Source: Adlercreutzia hattorii (GTDB lineage: Bacteria > Actinomycetota > Coriobacteriia > Coriobacteriales > Eggerthellaceae). From it: a DNA stretch of 64,000 bases. Numbering within the stretch: the first letter of the stretch is position 1; every line of letters begins with the position of its first letter. The notes under the pieces were generated by a model. It had not been told where the DNA came from. It saw only the letters and a program-made list of their open reading frames with translations, and ran no database searches. Below, one piece after another: positions 61,911 through 64,000 of this stretch. The stretch lies in NCBI RefSeq assembly GCF_011405655.1, contig NZ_AP022829.1:2093001-2157000 (forward strand), read 5' to 3'. Position numbers and translations under genes: made by a program.

Positions 61911-62669
61911 ATGTACGACAAGAGGGCCAAGCAGGATGCGCTGGATCTGTGGTTCTCGATGCCCGGCGAGATGTCCGTGGATGACTTCGCCGCCGAGCTG
62001 GGGTACCCTTCGGGCAGCACGCTGCGCAACTGGATCAAGGCGGATCCCAGGCACGACCCCGACAAGTGCCAGTACCGCTCCAAGCCCGTGCTCCCCAAGC
62101 TCGAGGCGATAAGGCGCGTGGCCGAGGGGGCGACCGCCGCCCAGGCGGCCCGGGAGACGGGGCTGACCCCCCAGCAGGTGCGCTACAGCGTGGGAAGGTA
62201 CGCCCGGGGGGGCACGGCGGCGCTGCTGCCGGCGCCCGCGAGGAAGAGGAGGAAGGGAGAGGCCGTGGACGAGGGGAAGACCCGCCGGGCGAGCCGGCCG
62301 GCCCGCCCGATGCCCTGCGAGCAGCCGCCGGGGCTGCCGGAGGAGCTGCCCGACGACCCGGCGGCGCTCAAGGCGATCATCGCCGACCTGGAGCTCAGCA
62401 ACGCCGCGCTCAGGGAGGTGTTGGCCGTCCTAAAAGCAGGGGCGCCGGCCCTCACCAACGCTGAGGCGGCCGGCTGCGCCTCCAGGCTCGAGGGCGCCTT
62501 CGGCGCCGCGGCCGCCTGCGCGGCCCTGGGCCTGGCCCGCTCCACCTACTACTACCAGCTCGACGCCCTGACCTCGCCCTCCGCGCCGCCGGACGGGACG
62601 GCGGGCGAGGTCGAGCGGGCCTTCCGCGTCGACGGCAACTCGTCGAGGGGCTACCGGTTCGTGTGTTAG
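61911..62669 (+). pseudogene. IS3-family transposase, truncated by an IS21-type insertion
   Basis: A 252-residue product. Residues 1-115 form two helix-turn-helix segments (SVDDFAAELGYPSGSTLRNWIK; TAAQAARETGLTPQQVRYSVGRYARGG). A helical leucine-zipper-like stretch is typical of IS3 OrfA (PAALKAIIADLELSNAALREVLAVLKAG). The OrfB start follows in the same frame (AAACAALGLARSTYYYQLDALTS... VEREF-like VERAFRVDGNSSRGYRF). The expected DDE catalytic core is absent: the frame reaches TAG inside the IS21 left end. GGAAGGGAG precedes the ATG. OrfA and OrfB being in one frame is unusual for IS3. Confidence 0.78.
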
Positions 62670-64000
62670 CGCTACCGTAATAATCGCCGATTGGGCCCCC
62701 GCTTCCCGCCAATCGCGCCACCGCACAGGCGCCGATCGCGCTACCGGACTTTGGCCGGCGGCGCCCCCGGCGCCGCAAGGTGTAGGCTCCCGACGTCTCC
62801 GGACGGAAGGAGCCCCGATTGGAAAGGAACATCATGGGAGAGTTCGACATGTACAGGCAGGCGGGCACCACGCCCAACTTCACCGACATCGCCCGGCGCT
62901 ACGGCATGAACCGGCACACGGTGGCCAAGTACTGGAAGGCCGGCGGCCAGGTGGAGGACGCGCGCAGGTGCCGCCCGAGCGGGCTGGACCGCCACAGGGA
63001 GGTCATAGAGGCCAAGGCGCAGCTGCCCGGCGCGACCAAGCGCGGCATCTACGAGTACCTGATCGACCGCTGCTACGCCGGCGAGGAGCCGCCGGCCTAC
63101 AACACGCTCACCAAGTGGATGCGCCGCAACGGCATCGAGTGCGGGCGCCCTCCGGAGGGCCCCGAGCCCCACCCCCGCTTCGAGACGGCGCCCGGCGAGC
63201 AGATGCAGTTCGACTGGAAGGAGTCGCTGCGCATGGCCGACGCCGAGGGCGAGGTGTTCGAGTTCAACGTGTTCTCGGCCACGCTGGGCTACTCCCGGCT
63301 CCACCGGTTCGTCTACTCCAGGACGCGCACCGAGGACGACGTCATGGCGTGCCTGCTGGCGGTGATGGCCGCCAACGGAGGCACGGCGCGCACGCTGGTC
63401 ACCGACAACATGTCCTCCATCGTCTCGTCCTCCGCCTCGGGGCGGCGCGTCTCGGCGCGCTTCGCCAGGTTCGCCGCCGCGGCGGGCTTCGAGCTGGAGC
63501 TGGCGCGGCCGAGGAGCCCGCAGACCAAGGGCAAGGTGGAGTCGTCGAACCGGTTCCTGTCGAGGCTGGCCGTCTACGAGGGCGACTTCCGCGGCGAGGA
63601 GGGGCTCGTGGCCGCCATCGCGCGCATCGAGGCGCGGTGCAACACCGAGCCCAGCGCGTCGACCGGGGTGCCGCCGGCGGTGCTGTTCATGCGCGAGAAG
63701 GAGGAGCTGCGCAAGGTGGGCAACATGGGGCTTTTGGAGTCGATGGTGGCCGACGTCTCCGTCCAGGCGGCGCCCCCCACGATGCTCGTCCGCTGCCGGG
63801 GCCGCGAGTTCTCGGTGCCCCGGCGCTGCATAGGCAGGCGCGTCAAGGTGCTCGCGATGCCGTCGGGCCAGGTGAGGGTGGAGATGGCCGGCGAGACCGT
63901 CGCGGTCCACGACCTGTCGGCCCCGGGAGGGCCCGTCGTCTACGACCCGGCGCACTACGCCGAGGCCCTGGCCGCGAAGGCGCGCTACGCCGACGCCGAC
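62662..64000 (+). mobile_element. IS21-family insertion sequence, left end and istA (runs off the window)
   Basis: The left end begins near TGTTAGCGCTACCG (about 62662-62665). Three copies of a GCGC(T/C)ACCG core occur at about 62669, 62710 and 62736, followed by related bases, as in the multiple transposase-binding sites of IS21 ends. The istA gene follows. The insertion interrupts the IS3-type transposase gene. The right end and the istB helper are outside the window, so the target duplication cannot be seen. Confidence 0.75.
62834..64000 (+). CDS. istA: IS21-family transposase IstA, 3' truncated by window edge
   Basis: The frame is open from ATG 62834 to the last base (389 codons). The N-terminal helix-turn-helix is FTDIARRYGMNRHTVAKYWKAGG. 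The DDE/D core is visible: GEQMQFDWKESLRM (first Asp), ARTLVTDNMSS (second Asp) and RSPQTKGKVESSNRFL (Glu). A C-terminal beta-barrel-like part (FSVPRRCIGRRVKVLAMPSGQVRVEMAG) follows, as in other IstA proteins. AAAGGAA lies 5 nt before the ATG. IstB, the AAA+ helper, should follow beyond 64000. Confidence 0.92.
   Translation, partial: MGEFDMYRQAGTTPNFTDIARRYGMNRHTVAKYWKAGGQVEDARRCRPSGLDRHREVIEAKAQLPGATKRGIYEYLIDRCYAGEEPPAYNTLTKWMRRNGIECGRPPEGPEPHPRFETAPGEQMQFDWKESLRMADAEGEVFEFNVFSATLGYSRLHRFVYSRTRTEDDVMACLLAVMAANGGTARTLVTDNMSSIVSSSASGRRVSARFARFAAAAGFELELARPRSPQTKGKVESSNRFLSRLAVYEGDFRGEEGLVAAIARIEARCNTEPSASTGVPPAVLFMREKEELRKVGNMGLLESMVADVSVQAAPPTMLVRCRGREFSVPRRCIGRRVKVLAMPSGQVRVEMAGETVAVHDLSAPGGPVVYDPAHYAEALAAKARYADAD

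Overview
The window is high-GC DNA that looks like a chromosome segment of an anaerobic Coriobacteriia member, most likely family Eggerthellaceae (an Eggerthella, Gordonibacter or Adlercreutzia relative). The grounds are the mixture of Tat-exported flavoprotein reductases with small multiheme cytochromes, molybdopterin reductases with DmsB-type and TorD-type partners, and LuxR regulators whose N-terminal half is a polytopic membrane domain. The genus cannot be fixed from sequence reading alone.

Layout. 0-5.9 kb: the recN 3' end, a membrane-anchored polysaccharide deacetylase, uvrB, and a YeiH-type exporter with an apparent 5' frameshift. 5.9-9.1 kb: a triheme cytochrome and a flavoprotein, next to a MerR regulator; two promoters there share the same box and a 19-bp spacer. 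9.1-13.8 kb: an AbrB/PIN toxin-antitoxin pair, coaE, rpsA and a DUF234 ATPase with an upstream palindrome array. 13.8-19.5 kb: a PiT permease, a TSCPD protein, amtB-glnK, a GNAT enzyme, a slipin and a GntR regulator. 19.5-24.8 kb: a five-gene molybdoenzyme operon (catalytic subunit, two tandem ferredoxins, TorD chaperone, NrfD anchor).

25.2-31.7 kb: dxs-xseB-nusB-asp23-accC and a large carboxyltransferase fused to a BCCP domain. 31.7-33.9 kb: three families of short tandem repeats and a DUF559 endonuclease-like protein. 33.9-37.9 kb: a multiheme cytochrome, a second flavoprotein and a membrane LuxR regulator. 38-41.1 kb: degV, two identical head-to-tail IS200/IS605-type elements, and efp. 41.2-47.6 kb: a membrane LuxR regulator divergent from a DmsA-DmsB-TorD operon, followed by a ferric-reductase-like membrane protein. 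47.6-61.5 kb: housekeeping genes (yczE-like, pepP, aroQ, aroB, aroK, aroC, asnS, aroE, yqeG, mltG, ruvX, telA, xpaC), with two long hairpin-forming elements bracketing aroQ. 61.5-64 kb: an IS3-type transposase gene cut by an IS21-type element whose istA runs off the window.

How it fits together. Three or four separate exported reductase systems, each beside a dedicated regulator, suggest a menu of anaerobic respirations for different small-molecule acceptors. Electrons would pass from menaquinol through NrfD, cytochrome or ferredoxin subunits to a flavin or molybdopterin enzyme outside the membrane. None of the substrates can be named from sequence. The most distinctive signals are the paired MerR-type promoters, the tandem IS pair that exactly preserves degV, the carboxyltransferase-BCCP fusion, a PII protein without Tyr51, and the intergenic inverted-repeat elements.
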